DNA from: Kappaphycus alvarezii
Lineage: Eukaryota; Rhodophyta; Florideophyceae; Gigartinales; Solieriaceae
DNA length: 64,000 nt
Assembly: GCA_002205965.3 (NCBI GenBank)
Contig: NADL03000210.1
Coordinates: 1-64,000 of the forward strand
Direction of reading: 5' to 3'
In this document: positions 37,748 through 48,369 of the stretch, one piece after another
How the letters are laid out: the number at the start of each line of letters is the position of its first letter
Position numbering within the stretch: the first letter of the stretch is position 1
The notes under the pieces: generated by a model
The model's input: the letters and a program-made list of their open reading frames with translations, nothing else
What the model was told of the DNA's origin: nothing
Databases searched by the model: none
Position numbers and translations under genes: made by a program

Positions 37748-38267
37748 ATGAACAACCACTATCTCGAAGGCACCTGCCTAAATCTTTCTGATTTTCAATG
37801 TCACACGCCTCGTTGTGTAAGTCACAAGAGGCGACCGACACGGCCACACCGTCCGCGCCTTGAATGTGAGAGGCTCACACCAGTTTTCTGGACAGGCATT
37901 TGTTGGTGTCGGGTACTGTGCGTTGCGTGATATGGACCACCCGATCAATAGATCCAGAGAGACCGTCAAAACTCATAGACGTTCTCGAACTGACAGTTAT
38001 TCAAAGGAAGGCTCTGAAGTTTGCGTCCAGCCCGCATCAAACTGGACTATATAATACCTCTAGATTTACTGCTTCCCTCGAGAACCAGTGGTAACTCCAC
38101 CTCTTTCTCTCTCGGCACACCATCTACTCATTTGTGCAGCACCGGAATCGGAAAAAAGCGATTGCTTCCAATTTCGAGGCACAGAATGAGAACTGAACCA
38201 GCATTGGAGCCGTGAAGTCTGGAGAGAGAAGAGACTCACAGAAAATGTTTGTCCGACTTGCAAGCGG
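37748..38267 (+). CDS. Possible 5' exon of the zinc-finger locus, right-arm copy
   Basis: The ATG at 37,748 (MNNHYLEGTCLNLSDFQC...) is preserved from the left arm. The frame here closes after 60 codons, and small indels move it relative to the left arm. The segment ends at the same donor (GTAAGT from 38,268). The conserved stop before the fingers is TAA here. If this locus is a gene, at least one of the two copies is damaged, or the assembly has indel errors in this region. Confidence 0.3.
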
Positions 38268-38547
38268 GTAAGTTCGAAAGTTTTCGAACGTCTGATTCCA
38301 CTTTCGTACCTTTCTGGAAGACTAATAGTTCTGATTTTCCGGAGTTCAGCAGCCACTGACAATGATATGTTTGTTTGATGTATGCAGCAATTTGGAAGGG
38401 CCTATAATCTCAAAGTGCACATGAGATTGCACTCCAGGGAGACGCCCTTCGAATGTCCAATGGAGAACTGCGCAAGAAAATTTTAAGTGGCGTAGCTCCA
38501 TGGTTCATCATGTTCGAGCCCACCATAACGGGGCAATAGTGACATAA
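38241..38547 (+). pseudogene. C2H2 zinc-finger exons with an intron, right-arm copy
   Basis: The first exon ends at 38,267, a GTAAGT...TATGCAG intron occupies 38,268-38,387 (120 bases) and the second exon runs 38,388-38,547. An extra base removes the second cysteine frame of finger 1. A further extra T in the KFKW part shifts finger 2. Downstream of that, SSMVHHVRAHHNGAIVT and a stop can be read, which supplies the histidines missing in the left arm. The two arms therefore suffer different indels at three places, and their common ancestor clearly had two adjacent C2H2 fingers (spacing C-X3-C-X12-H-X3-H and C-X4-C-X12-H-X3-H). Confidence 0.65.
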
Positions 38548-39059
38548 TGAGTTCAAGCGCTCAGAAACGAAACAACGATGGAGCGGCTGCGCAATTGAAA
38601 CCGGAAGCAGGCCGAGAAAGAACTCCTGGCCGGGAAAATAGCCTGCGAGCACTAGACAGTATCACTCCAGCGCAAAAAAGTTCGTCTGGTCGACCTTGCG
38701 AGAAATCAAAAAGAGGATCTACGCACGGCGGCGAGAAACAAACAAATCGAGGGAAGCGTCTAAACGACGTAATCCCCATTGCCGCAGAAGATCACAAGGC
38801 AGACTTGACCAAGGGATCTTCTGCACAGCCTGCGACGACTGCTCCCGAGCGAAGAGGAAAGAAGAGATTTAAAAACTCTGCAGCAGGGAGTCCGCCATCC
38901 AAATCTCGGGGCATTGGTGGTAGCAGCGTCATGAAGATGTCGAAGGGAAGCGATTTAGATAACTGTTTGAGAGATGTGGGAGGGCGTAAGTGTAGGTGCG
39001 AGTCCGAATGTTCGGTTGGGGAATACCGCGTGGGCTTGATATCTCACCAGAAACTGTAA
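38547..39059 (+). CDS. Basic low-complexity open frame, right-arm copy
   Basis: An ATG overlapping the zinc-finger stop (taATGa) opens 170 codons rich in K, R, S, G and E. The left-arm copy lacks this ATG and reads another frame with a more protein-like helical composition after about residue 45. I therefore think the frame is at least partly shifted here. No family was recognised. It lies between the zinc-finger exon and the repeat segment at 39,210-39,641, all in one direction. Confidence 0.3.
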   Translation: MSSSAQKRNNDGAAAQLKPEAGRERTPGRENSLRALDSITPAQKSSSGRPCEKSKRGSTHGGEKQTNRGKRLNDVIPIAAEDHKADLTKGSSAQPATTAPERRGKKRFKNSAAGSPPSKSRGIGGSSVMKMSKGSDLDNCLRDVGGRKCRCESECSVGEYRVGLISHQKL

Positions 39060-39209
39060 TGTCAGGGCCGGGTGGATATCTATTTATGAACGCCAGTGAA
39101 AATAGCAGGCTTCAAATGATTGAACCATTACAGTTTGATGATTGAATGGGCACCTGGAAGGTCTCTGTTCGTTGCAAGCCCGCGACCCATTCCTGTCGGG
39201 CGGTGACAG

Positions 39210-39847
39210 GTGTCATGGGTAAATGAGGGAGGCTGGCTCCTGAAACAAATGGCTGTGGGAAGCACAACGGGGCAAATATTACGTATTCTGTCCCGATTAA
39301 TGCGCACGTCCATGAGGTGGAAGGGGCGTCGGGGAAATGAGAGTGCGAGTGCAAACCATTGCACAGACTCCGGGAATGGATATCTGTCAGCACATTCCGT
39401 CTCGACAGGTGTGAATGTGCATGTGGTCGGAGGCGCTTTTGGGGGAATTGGAGTCCAGGCGCTGACAAATCCACAGATCATCTCAGGGGGGATGGGTCAT
39501 GCACAATGTATCCCGTCAAGTGTGTCAGTGCACGAGGTCGAAAGCGCTTTCGGGGGAGTTGAAGCGCAACGCAAACTGAAGCGCAAACTCGTTCCAAGGG
39601 GATCCGTCTGTCACAAAGTAGTAGGGCTGGGCCACGAGTGACAGACATGGACAGCTTCTATGGCGACGGAACCGAAAAAGAGGCGGTAAGTGGGGGGTTC
39701 GGTGGTGACGCGGTAGGTGACGAACAGTGGGTGGCGTTTGAGCACTCCGGTGGGATCATGTCGTCGCACAGGTCGTATCTGAACAGCCTACCAATATTGA
39801 TAGATCACGGGTTTCAAGGCCCTATTGAATTCTTTGACTTGCTTTGA
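39210..39847 (+). CDS. GC-richer open segment with a VHxVxGAxGG repeat, right-arm copy
   Basis: 39,210-39,641 is open for 143 codons without an ATG at its start. Two repeat units are in frame: residues 67-94 (NVHVVGGAFGGIGVQ) and 105-132 (SVHEVESAFGGVEAQ). The first unit seen in the left arm lies in another frame here. An adjoining frame, 39,638-39,847 (TDMDSFYG... to a stop after FFDLL), is open for 69 codons. Together the arms suggest three tandem units of about 33 residues in the ancestor. Function is unknown. Confidence 0.4.
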
Positions 39848-39995
39848 TAAATTTGTAGCGGTGACTTGTTGAAGAATGTGCCTTGCCTCTGCTTACTTCC
39901 AATTCGAACCAACTTACGTCTGGAGTAGTGAGTAAACAGTACTTGGAATGCAATAAATACAAGATAGCATCAGAAAATGATAGTTGCATTTGGCA

Positions 39996-40004
39996 AAGAC
40001 AGTA
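39996..40004. repeat. Target-site duplication, 5' side of the LINE
   Basis: aagacagta here is repeated at 42,269-42,277. The left arm, at about 20,450, has a single uninterrupted copy of the site (in reverse complement, tactgtctt), which is the empty target. Confidence 0.9.
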
Positions 40005-40005
40005 C

Positions 40006-40830
40006 CGCTCCTGGGGCCGATGGTCTATCCCCAGTGTTCCTGCGAATGCTGCTTCGCCCGGCAGGTGGGGTCACGCCCGCGAGGGATTGCCTACATGCCC
40101 TGACAAAGTTCCTCAACCTCTGTTTGAACAGCGATCTGCCGGCCGCGTGCCGCCCGTATTTCTGCGGAGGCCGTCTTATTGCGCTGCCGAAGCCAAACGG
40201 GGGAATCCGTCCGATTGCGGTTGGGCTTCTCTACCGGCGCCTAATTTCTAGGCTCGCGGCACACAAAGCCGCCCCCGCCATCCGCTCTTACCTTCTGCCC
40301 CATCAGGTCGGGGTAGGCGTCAAGAACGGCATCGATGCAATAATTCATTCTGTGCGTCGTCTTTCCCAGAGACCGAGTTCCACGATCACGTCTTGGTCCA
40401 GATAGATGCTCGCAACGCTTTCAATTGCATCTCCCGCCAGCGCATTCTGGAAGCCGTACAGACACATGCCCCAGGCCTCGCACGGTGGGTACACTCTTGT
40501 TACGATGCTCCTACAGAGCTTGCTTTCGGACCCTACTATGTCCGTAGTTCAGAGGGCACTCAGCAAGGTGATCCCCTCGGTCCCTTGCTCTTTGCCCTGG
40601 CTCTCCATCCGCTCTTGCTATCGTTACAGGAGAAGTTCTCACCTGCCCTGAACGCTTGGTACGCAGATGACGGTAACATTGTTCTTCCTCGATCCCAAGC
40701 CGCTGCTGCCATCCGTTTCATCCAGCTTGAAGGAGGTCCACTAGGGTTCCAGCTCAACCTTGCCAAGACCCAAGTTTACGGCTTCTCCCCTTCCCACTCC
40801 CCTTTGGCACTTCCTTGCCCCTTTTCAACC
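40006..40830 (+). pseudogene. LINE reverse transcriptase, frameshifted and N-terminally truncated
   Basis: Reverse transcriptase copies the LINE RNA at a nicked target. Visible motifs are GADGLSP at the start, then RLIALPKPNGGIRPIAVG (motifs 1-2), DARNAFN (motif A), EGTQQGDPLGPLLF (motif B) and WYADDG (catalytic motif C), ending LGFQLNLAKTQVYGF. The first part (to about 40,365) and the second part (40,366-40,830) lie in different frames, and a further frame change near 40,815-40,835 leads into the C-terminal part. Catalytic YADD is intact. The insertion begins inside the domain, so this copy could not have encoded a full protein even when new. Confidence 0.85.
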
Positions 40831-42056
40831 CCCCTGGTTTTATCGTGCTGGGATCCCCGATTGGCTCGGACGCTTTTGTTTCCCAATTTTTCGCAGGCCG
40901 CCAAAACGAAGTTGACCGCATCTTCCAATCCCTTCGAGACTTGGATGATGCTCAATTGGCTTTCCACTTACACCGCTTCTGCGCGAACGCCTCCAAGGTC
41001 ATGCACTTGCTGCGTACGCTTCCCTCCACTCAATCTGCGGTTCTCGCCGCTAGCTTCGATCAGAAGCAGAGGGAAGCGTTCCACCAATTGCAGCTGCCCT
41101 GTCCAGAGCGAGCCTGGCTCCAAGCCTCTCTCCCCTTCTCAATGGGCGGTCTAGGTCTCCTGCAAACTTCAGACATTACCGAGGCTGCATACGCAGCATC
41201 TGTAATTGATTCTTTTCGACTTATCTCCGACCTGCTTACCCTTTCCCAGGACCGCCACTTGGAAGAGATCCCTCGGTCTGCCATCTCGCTCTTATCCTCC
41301 CGCCACCCGCAGCTGTCTTCGTCGCTTACAGCTACGGCTCTTTTCGAGCGTTGTTCATCGCCGGTCCCCGGCGAAAGGCTCCAGTCTGCGATCACAACTG
41401 AACTCATGCTATCGAAGTCCGATAGCTTGTTCTCGTCCGCGGCAGCCCACGACCGAGCACGGCTCCTCTCCGTGCGCACATCCTCCGCATCGACTGTTTT
41501 CTCTTCGCTTCCTCACCCCCACCGCGGTACGTACATGTCCTCTTCCGCCTGGAAAGTCGCTCTGGCTCTACGTCTCGGCATCGCGCTATTCCCTGGATCT
41601 ACTCGCTGTCCGGTCTGCTCCCGCCGCTCGGCCGACATCGCACCCGTCTTAGATCCAAGTGGTCAACACGCGTTGACCTGCAAATACGAAGACGGAATGA
41701 CTCGTCGTCACCACATCCTCCGCAACGTTCTTGCCCGCTACTGCAAGGAAGTTGGGATCGTCGCCCTCGTCGAACATCCGCTCCTCCACCAGGTTCCCGA
41801 CTCATCTGGGCAGTCCCCCGTGCTACGAATGGATATTTACATACCCGCTGCATACGGGCTTCACAGTACCGATATAGCCGTCGACGTTACTGTTGCCCAC
41901 CCCTCCGCACGCCGCCACATTTCGCCAAGTACGGTTACTGCCGGCGCCGCCGCGACACTCGCAGAGCGCGAGAAACATCGTCATTACGGCACTTACTGCA
42001 ACCGAAACGATATCCTCCTCTCCCCCGTCGGGATTGATATCTATTTACGACGGTAA
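40815..42056 (+). pseudogene. LINE C-terminal part: thumb, CCHC knuckle and restriction-like endonuclease
   Basis: An uninterrupted 413-codon frame continues the reverse transcriptase. It opens FNPPGFIVLGSPIG. Residues 105-115 (LPFSMGGLGLL) are typical of the region after the thumb in R2-like LINEs. A zinc knuckle spans C265-X2-C268...H285-X3-C289. An endonuclease follows with RMD340, DIAVDV (D353, D357) and a basic AEREKHRHYG segment near residue 373-382. This domain nicks the target DNA. The frame reaches its natural stop at 42,056, followed by about 210 bases of 3' untranslated sequence. No ATG belongs to this frame start. Confidence 0.85.
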
Positions 42057-42268
42057 GGCTTTTTTCCGCCGCCTTGCTTCCTTCGCTGCTTCCCGTCGCG
42101 GTTCCTCCCCTCAACAGGAGCTCCGCGACTTCGTTACCCGTTTTGCATTTAGTCTCCAAATAATGCAGGCGCGACAAGTTTCTCCCGCCGCCCGCATCCG
42201 TAGTTAATTTATAAATACCCTCCGCACGCCTCTGTGCGACATTGTATGACAAATAAAGATCTACCACC

Positions 42269-42277
42269 AAGACAGTA
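42269..42277. repeat. Target-site duplication, 3' side of the LINE
   Basis: aagacagta, identical to 39,996-40,004. Homology to the left arm resumes immediately after it. Confidence 0.9.
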
Positions 42278-42634
42278 ATACTGAGAACCTTACACTTACT
42301 GTAGACATGTGGCAAGCTGTCACAAATGTGGACAGATCGTGAGCATGTAAACTCAAAAAGTAAAAGAAAACAGCGGGTTCGAGTGGGATAGTTCGAATAC
42401 AGTAAAGCACGTAGAAGTATATCGCGGTACACAGGTTCTCGTAACGTGCCCTTGGTTCACATGAATGCAAGGAGGCAAAGGCTAAAGGTAACAAATTTAT
42501 GATGGCGACATTGGAAGACGCTATAGGGGGTGTGGTTACTGCTAGACTTTGTAGGGAGAAGACCGGGGAAGTTTTTAAGGTTAGCGTTTTGTATCCTGAG
42601 GGAATGTAGACGTATTCAATCCATCTAGAAAGAT

Positions 42635-42937
42635 GTGTTGAGACCAGACAACAGACATACTTCATTGGAGAAGGCCACTAGCGCGGCATGCTGTTGTAAA
42701 AGAATCGAGCTCGCCCTTGACAAATGTTCCATTGCTCTATTCGAGATAAAATTTGCCAGACCTGTGACTACAGCAAATCTATCCAGCTTCTATCCTCCAA
42801 GAGTAAGGCTTGAAATGGGTGGTAGCCTAGTCCTACAGGGCGATGCAGAAATACTGCCTTGGTACCTGCTGTGCTCGTCTGTCAAGGCGGTATTTCGACT
42901 AATAGTAATAGGGTTGAAGCTTAGAATTTTAGAGTGA
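42635..42937 (+). CDS. Unidentified 100-codon open frame, right-arm copy
   Basis: This is the mirror of 19,785-20,087, open for 100 codons with the same cysteine cluster and hydrophobic end and one residue changed. It lacks an ATG at its start. A short ATG-started frame, MMATLEDAIGGVVTARL, precedes it at about 42,500 in another frame. Preservation in both arms is weak support, because overall identity here is about 98%. Confidence 0.35.
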   Translation: MLRPDNRHTSLEKATSAACCCKRIELALDKCSIALFEIKFARPVTTANLSSFYPPRVRLEMGGSLVLQGDAEILPWYLLCSSVKAVFRLIVIGLKLRILE

Positions 42938-44454
42938 GAGGGAGCGAGTTGGTTGACAAACGGGGGAGGAGTTTGGGTATTTTACTCTTGGAAGATATAT
43001 CTGATCTATGACAAATGTGACGTCGAAGTAGTTGGTACCACCTGCGGCCCCTGTTGCTCTGAAATCAGACCTTGTCTTGTGAAGTGTTGCAGGTCGAGGC
43101 TCAAAGGCAGTATGACTTTCCGCGCAGTCGAGATCGCTTCCAAGCAGGTCTATTTATATGCCGGAAGATGTGATCTCTTCCGTACCGGCAATGTACGGGG
43201 TGATTCCCATAGGTTCCCAAAGTTTCGAAATCAAAGTTTCGGGGCATGATTGACTGATTCACTATCCGGTGAAAATCCAGCTACCTGATAATAGCTTTGT
43301 CATCAAATAGAATTATAAACGAAAAAGACTGTGAGTTGTACTGTTTGAAATAGAGTGTTTGATTCCCAGGAGTATTTGAAACGCAAGGGAGACGGGAGAT
43401 GTCACGTGAAAAGCAATTTTGTCGAAGCTTGGGTACAGGGATCCTGTAAAAATTGGGAAAGACGTCTATAGCCTGTGCATTTACTTGGAGTTCCTAGTAC
43501 TGCTTTCTTGTTCAGGCTTTCTGATGTAAGGGACTATCGATCCTGGGCATTGTATATTCAAGCATAGAATCAAAACTTTGGCCTAATGCTATCAATAGTG
43601 GAGACAAGCGAAGAAGACGGTGTATAAGATTTGAGAAGCTCACAGATGGCAACTGATTTGTGTAAAATCAGAATATTCAGGTATTGTTTGAGTTTTACGA
43701 TGCGCAACAGTACATAACTCCTGAATATTTTCCTGCAGGCGATTGGTTTTTCACCTAAAGGATAAGGGGGAAAAGGGATCGAGAAACCTGAGCATTTTCT
43801 CTGTCTGATGATTTGTTGGATCAAGTAAGGGATGCCATCGTTTGCAAGGACATTTGGGATGCCGGTCTGGATATTGCTGAGCGTCATATGCTACTAATGA
43901 AGCTGTAAAATGGATAGGGTTCTAAACCGTCAACATGTTAGGAGATGAAAACAAATTAACCGTACATAGGGCGAGAGCGACATCTTTCGGCTCTCTTTAA
44001 GTAACTATGACTCATACTAATGACCAACAGATGGATATGGCTGTCCTGAATGATCTTCCATAGAGGTATACAATTTTTTAGTGTTGGTCAAAACGCTCTT
44101 TGATCCAAAGATAACACATTAATTCAAGTAATGATCTATTTTACGATCAGTCTGAGCCAAGACGTTTTTCTACGCTGACATGAATTAGCCTAGATAACAG
44201 TGGAAACTCCGCCACCCGGTGCTGGGTAAAAGATATCAACAAAAGATGACCACATCCATTTGTGCTTTCCAACTTTAGAAGTTAAGGCAACCAATCAGAT
44301 ATTTACTTGGGGAAAAAAGACCCCAGAGCGAATAAAGCTGAATAGATACGAATGATGAACAAGGTCGATAAATTTGGTTTCATCGTGTCTTCAAACACTT
44401 GCGTTATCGAGCCTGGATGCTAGTATGGTGAAAATCGACAAAAACCTATTCTTG

Positions 44455-44459
44455 GACTA
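44455..44459. repeat. Target-site duplication, left side of the gypsy element
   Basis: gacta here and gacta at 49,911-49,915 flank the element. The left arm has one uninterrupted copy (tagtc at 18,267-18,271). Confidence 0.85.
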
Positions 44460-44832
44460 TGTTGAGATTTCCTGGCTTAAGTACGGAAAGGAATGGGACG
44501 GGGAAAGAAAAGAAAAGGGCACACCTCCGGGTATTCAAGTGATTTTTTTTGTTCCCTTCTGGTTTGCCTTCGGGTTGTGCCGAAGGCTTTATTTGAGCTT
44601 TCCCTGGAGCGAGTCTAGGGAAAGCAATCCCTTTGTGGAAAGTTAAAGTACAGAAGGGATATGTGTCATCGCTGGACGTGAGTCACAGTTCATTACGCAT
44701 ATGCCACGTCAGAAATTCATACGCATTCATGAATTGTCACGGGAAATAAACAAACGACATTCAAAGCAGCATCACACGGTAAGGCAATTCATATTCCAAG
44801 AGAACGCAAATGATTGTTGCACTGATTACAAC
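44460..44832 (-). repeat. 3' LTR of the gypsy element
   Basis: About 373 bases, matching 49,532-49,910. It contains the shared block gggcacacctccgggtattc and ccctggagcgagtctaggg. A purine-rich tract lies directly inside it (complement of about 44,833-44,842), as expected for the plus-strand primer. Confidence 0.9.
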
Positions 44833-44872
44833 TGCGCCCCATGAACACTCGAGTGAGTGGAAGTTGTTCATA

Positions 44873-45223
44873 TTATATCGAAGCAACGATGGAGTGTTGT
44901 TTTGCACTTCCATGTGATACAAGACTTTCCATGTACTCATTGAGCAAAGCGGGCACGTCATTTTGCAAACTCAAGAGTTCGATCCAGCCGTTATCTTCCT
45001 CGGAAGATCCTTTCCATTTCACTAGAAACTCTACGGCACCCTGCCGACGACGAATGTCTTCAAAATGATCGATAGTTACCAGTTCTTTACTCTGATAGGC
45101 CAAGTGATTTGTCAGTTCCTCGGTTACTTCGAAGTCTTTGTTCCGAAAAAATGTGATCCTTCGTCCATGGCATTCTGCTACTGCACCACTCAGCAAATCT
45201 TTCACGACGAAAACGTACTGCAA
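44873..45223 (-). pseudogene. Gypsy integrase tail with chromodomain
   Basis: The segment contains VEFLVKWKGSSEEDNGW followed by a helical DVPALLNEYME, the core of a chromodomain. In this family the domain follows integrase and guides insertion toward particular chromatin. It is part of the element 44,460-49,910. Confidence 0.8.
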
Positions 45224-45229
45224 TTAACA

Positions 45230-46300
45230 TTTCACAAACCTTTGAAGGGCCCAATCCACTTCAATGATGGCTTCTCCCCGCGTTTCCTTTGCAGTTCTCC
45301 GCGCAAATTGAAATCACCAGTACTGACGTTGATCGGGCGGACATTCGTCTTCCTGTTGTGAGAATCAATAGCCGACTGACGTTTCCGACTCAATGTTACC
45401 GCAACGTCTTTGTGCATCTTTGCCAACGCGTCTTGCAGTCTCTTGACATTTAGAATCTGCCTGGCCCGGACATTTTTGATGTCGAACACCTTCGTCGTCT
45501 TGCATCTATTTTTTGATACTGCAAAGTGGACTGTCTTGACGCAAACCAGTGAAAGCTGTAAGCGGTCACCCGCCACCAAGACCGTCCAAAACCGAGTTGT
45601 TTAGTTATCGACTGAACGATGGGAAGGACGCTGCGCCAACACTTTTGGGGCAGCTGGAACTCTAAAAGTAGGGCTCTAGTAGCTCGTAACATCTTACGGC
45701 TGACAACCTCAACTGCACCATTAGACCACCGGCAGTATGCCGATGTAAAGTCATGAGAGGATCGAAGTGACTCTTCTAGGGATTTCACGAGCTAATTCTT
45801 GAAGTGGCTTCCTCGGTCAGATACACATTGAATAACCACACCAAAATCGGTAAACAAACTTGTCACAGAGTCTGCAACTACTTCTGCTAAAGTTTCCTTA
45901 GTCTGAGTTAACCAAACATAGCCAATATGGTCGTCTTTCAATATAAGCACGTAGCAGAAATCTTAATCTCCTTTTGACAGCTAACAAAAGTCAAAGTGCA
46001 GCAACTCGTTGGGTTTTCTGAATGCAACGTTTGTCCTAGAGGACGTGGAATAAACTATCCTGTTTCGGTACAGGGGCAGTGTAGGCATGAGCGGAAAAAA
46101 AGACACTCTCTCTTCTTTCATTCCCGTCCAGCTGAAATAGGGTTCAACTGTTGCCCGAGTGGTGCGCTAGATTCTGTGACCCCAATTCCACAATGTGCGG
46201 CTATTAGCACCCCAAGTTGCATTAGTTGCGACTTCTCATGGTCCATAGTGCGCCTATTTCATTTCGTATTTCATCTGCAGTGTTTCGAAATGATGCAGGG
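45230..46300 (-). pseudogene. Gypsy integrase region
   Basis: Fragments of an integrase core and its C-terminal part are readable (for example YCRWSNGAVEV, like the GQ-E-x-x-N-R part of the family). The region is fossil, with several breaks. Confidence 0.65.
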
Positions 46301-48000
46301 GGTTTTTAATTGGTATCTCGCTGAGCCTTCATAGTTTTTCGCAGGTTTGGCCAATATAGCCTTTCATCTAGGCTTACAGTGATTGGAGCGAAAAGGAGGG
46401 ACTTCAAAGAGCGAAAATGCTTTGAATTGAGTACATTGTTGGGTTTGACAGCCAAACGAGTGAGCATATCGGCCCACACATTTCGTTCGCCTGGAAGATG
46501 CTCCACGACATAGCGAAAAACGCTGAGCTTAATAGCCCATCTTGTTAACTTGCTCGCTGTGTGTCTAGCAATTCTGGGGTTACGGCTATATTAATCGTAT
46601 AGGTACACGAGATTAGCGTAATCTGTGATGATTGAGACCTCGCGGCCAAAACCAAGTAGTCGAGGCGACACATCGCTTCAACGATTGCGAAACCTTTTTT
46701 TTCTGGTACACTCCACTTCTCGGATGAACCTTTGAATGCTCCCGAGAGGAAACAAAGGGGAATGGTCTTGATCCTCGATGTCCTTGCTTCTTTTAGAGGT
46801 AAGCACTTGAGTGAGAATTGCCGCCCAATGAGTGTCTGAGGCATCGGTAAAAAGGCAAAGGATGTGCTCAAGTTTCGGATATGCCAACTTGACAGAAGTA
46901 GCGAGTTGTTCCTTGATGGTGTCGAAAGTAACATCGTGTACGGCACCTCACGAGCTGGCTATGGAGATTCTTTGTACTGGATGTTTCGTCCGTTTGCCAG
47001 CTTTTGCATAGGCAGTTTCAATGAGAGAATGAAGAGGTGAAATGAACGAAGAATATGCAGGAATAGAGTTTCGCATCCATTTTGACGCACATAAAAATTG
47101 CTGTAGTTCTGCGGCTGTTGATGGTTTCTTCATTTATAGGATGTAATCAAGCAAATGTGGGCTATACTGTACACCTTCGAGTGAGATAATGCGTCCACAA
47201 AAATGAACTTCTTTGGCGAAGAGGTTGGATTTCTTTGCATGATTCTTGATTCCAATTTCTTTGCAGACTTGAAAGAAACACCAGAGGTTAACTAGAAGTT
47301 CATATTCGTCACGAGCATAGAATAGAAAATCAATTAGCCACTGTAACATCGTTGCGACGCGGCCATCATACTTGCCTTGTAGTGCTGCTTGAAAATGATT
47401 ACGGGAATCACTTCCGCCCTGTAGAAAACGTCGCGAAGAGTAAACACTGATGAGGGTCTGGATGGATATAAATTCTTGCGATTCCTTGGAGAGGGGTATT
47501 TTTCAATACCCGTGAGCAAGATCGATGTTAGCAAAACAATTGCTGCCCTAGATATCCTGAAAATTTGACTCCAAAAGAGGCATGGCAGACTGTATTGGAA
47601 CAGTTCCGGCGTTTGGACCACGAACGTCTACCGTGAAACGAAGCTTGGTGGATCCTGTTCTTGGGACAGCCAGTGCTGGGATTGCCCATCTCGCAGCAGG
47701 ATTCTTGTAGATAGCCCCTAGCGCTTCGAGTTCGTGAATTGTTTGGATGATGAATCTCGTTGCTGCGGTGCATATCTTCTTTGGAGAGATCGGTATGGTC
47801 TGATGTTAGGGACCGGAGTGATGACAAGAGGAGGTACCTTGGCATGTGGGTCTGGGCCAAGCTTGATACGGAAATTACCTCGATATCCATTCAGCAAGGA
47901 AGGTAGTTCTTCGGACCCGTGTTTGGATATGCCCTGTCGTTCTGCATTCCGAACAATGATTTTGAATGAATTCCTAATTGAGTCCTCTGAGTCCTTGCCT
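46300..48000 (-). pseudogene. Gypsy RNase H and reverse transcriptase region
   Basis: RNase H is recognised by LCLFTDASDTHWAAIL near 46,860 and by a HLPGERNVWADMLTR segment near 46,490. The end of reverse transcriptase lies next to it (EVHFCGRIIS near 47,200). The region is fossil, with several breaks. Confidence 0.75.
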
Positions 48001-48369
48001 ATTCCAGCGGCAATACTTTCCGAATGTTAATTGTATCTTCGTCTACCGCCTGATAGGAAAGTCCTTTGTAATGCGTTCTGACCGTCTTCAGTGTCGCTAT
48101 ATCAATATCGGCAGGTTTTTGTTGTGAACGTGAGACCGGACTCTCTCGAGATGGTCATCTAAATTGAAACCAGTGGCGTTCAGTAGTGGTATACCCATAT
48201 TGACAACTTAAAAATCGACACCACGAAGAAAGTATGTTGGATCCAGGTAATGATGAAGTGACTGAGCGTAAAATAGACTTTGAGGCTTAGAAATCAATGT
48301 CCGCTGCGACAGCTCCTTCCAAACTTGATTGGTTTCTCAAATAACTTCACGTCACTGGAAAGAGATGGA

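Larger units (their letters stand above)
40005..42268 (+). mobile_element. 5'-truncated LINE with a restriction-like endonuclease, right arm only
   Basis: This 2,264-base insertion is absent from the mirror position in the left arm and is bounded by a 9-bp target duplication. It starts inside the reverse transcriptase domain (GADGLSP), which shows 5' truncation as expected for target-primed reverse transcription. It ends with a short untranslated tail containing aataaa (42,251) but no poly(A) run. It is much richer in G and C than its surroundings. The C-terminal zinc knuckle and PD-(D/E)XK-like domain place it among the early-branching, R2-like LINE lineages rather than those with an apurinic endonuclease. 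Confidence 0.9.

Noticed and set aside
41060-41479. 139-codon minus-strand frame
   Set aside because: It is the shadow of the LINE C-terminal frame on the other strand; GC-rich coding DNA often leaves such frames.
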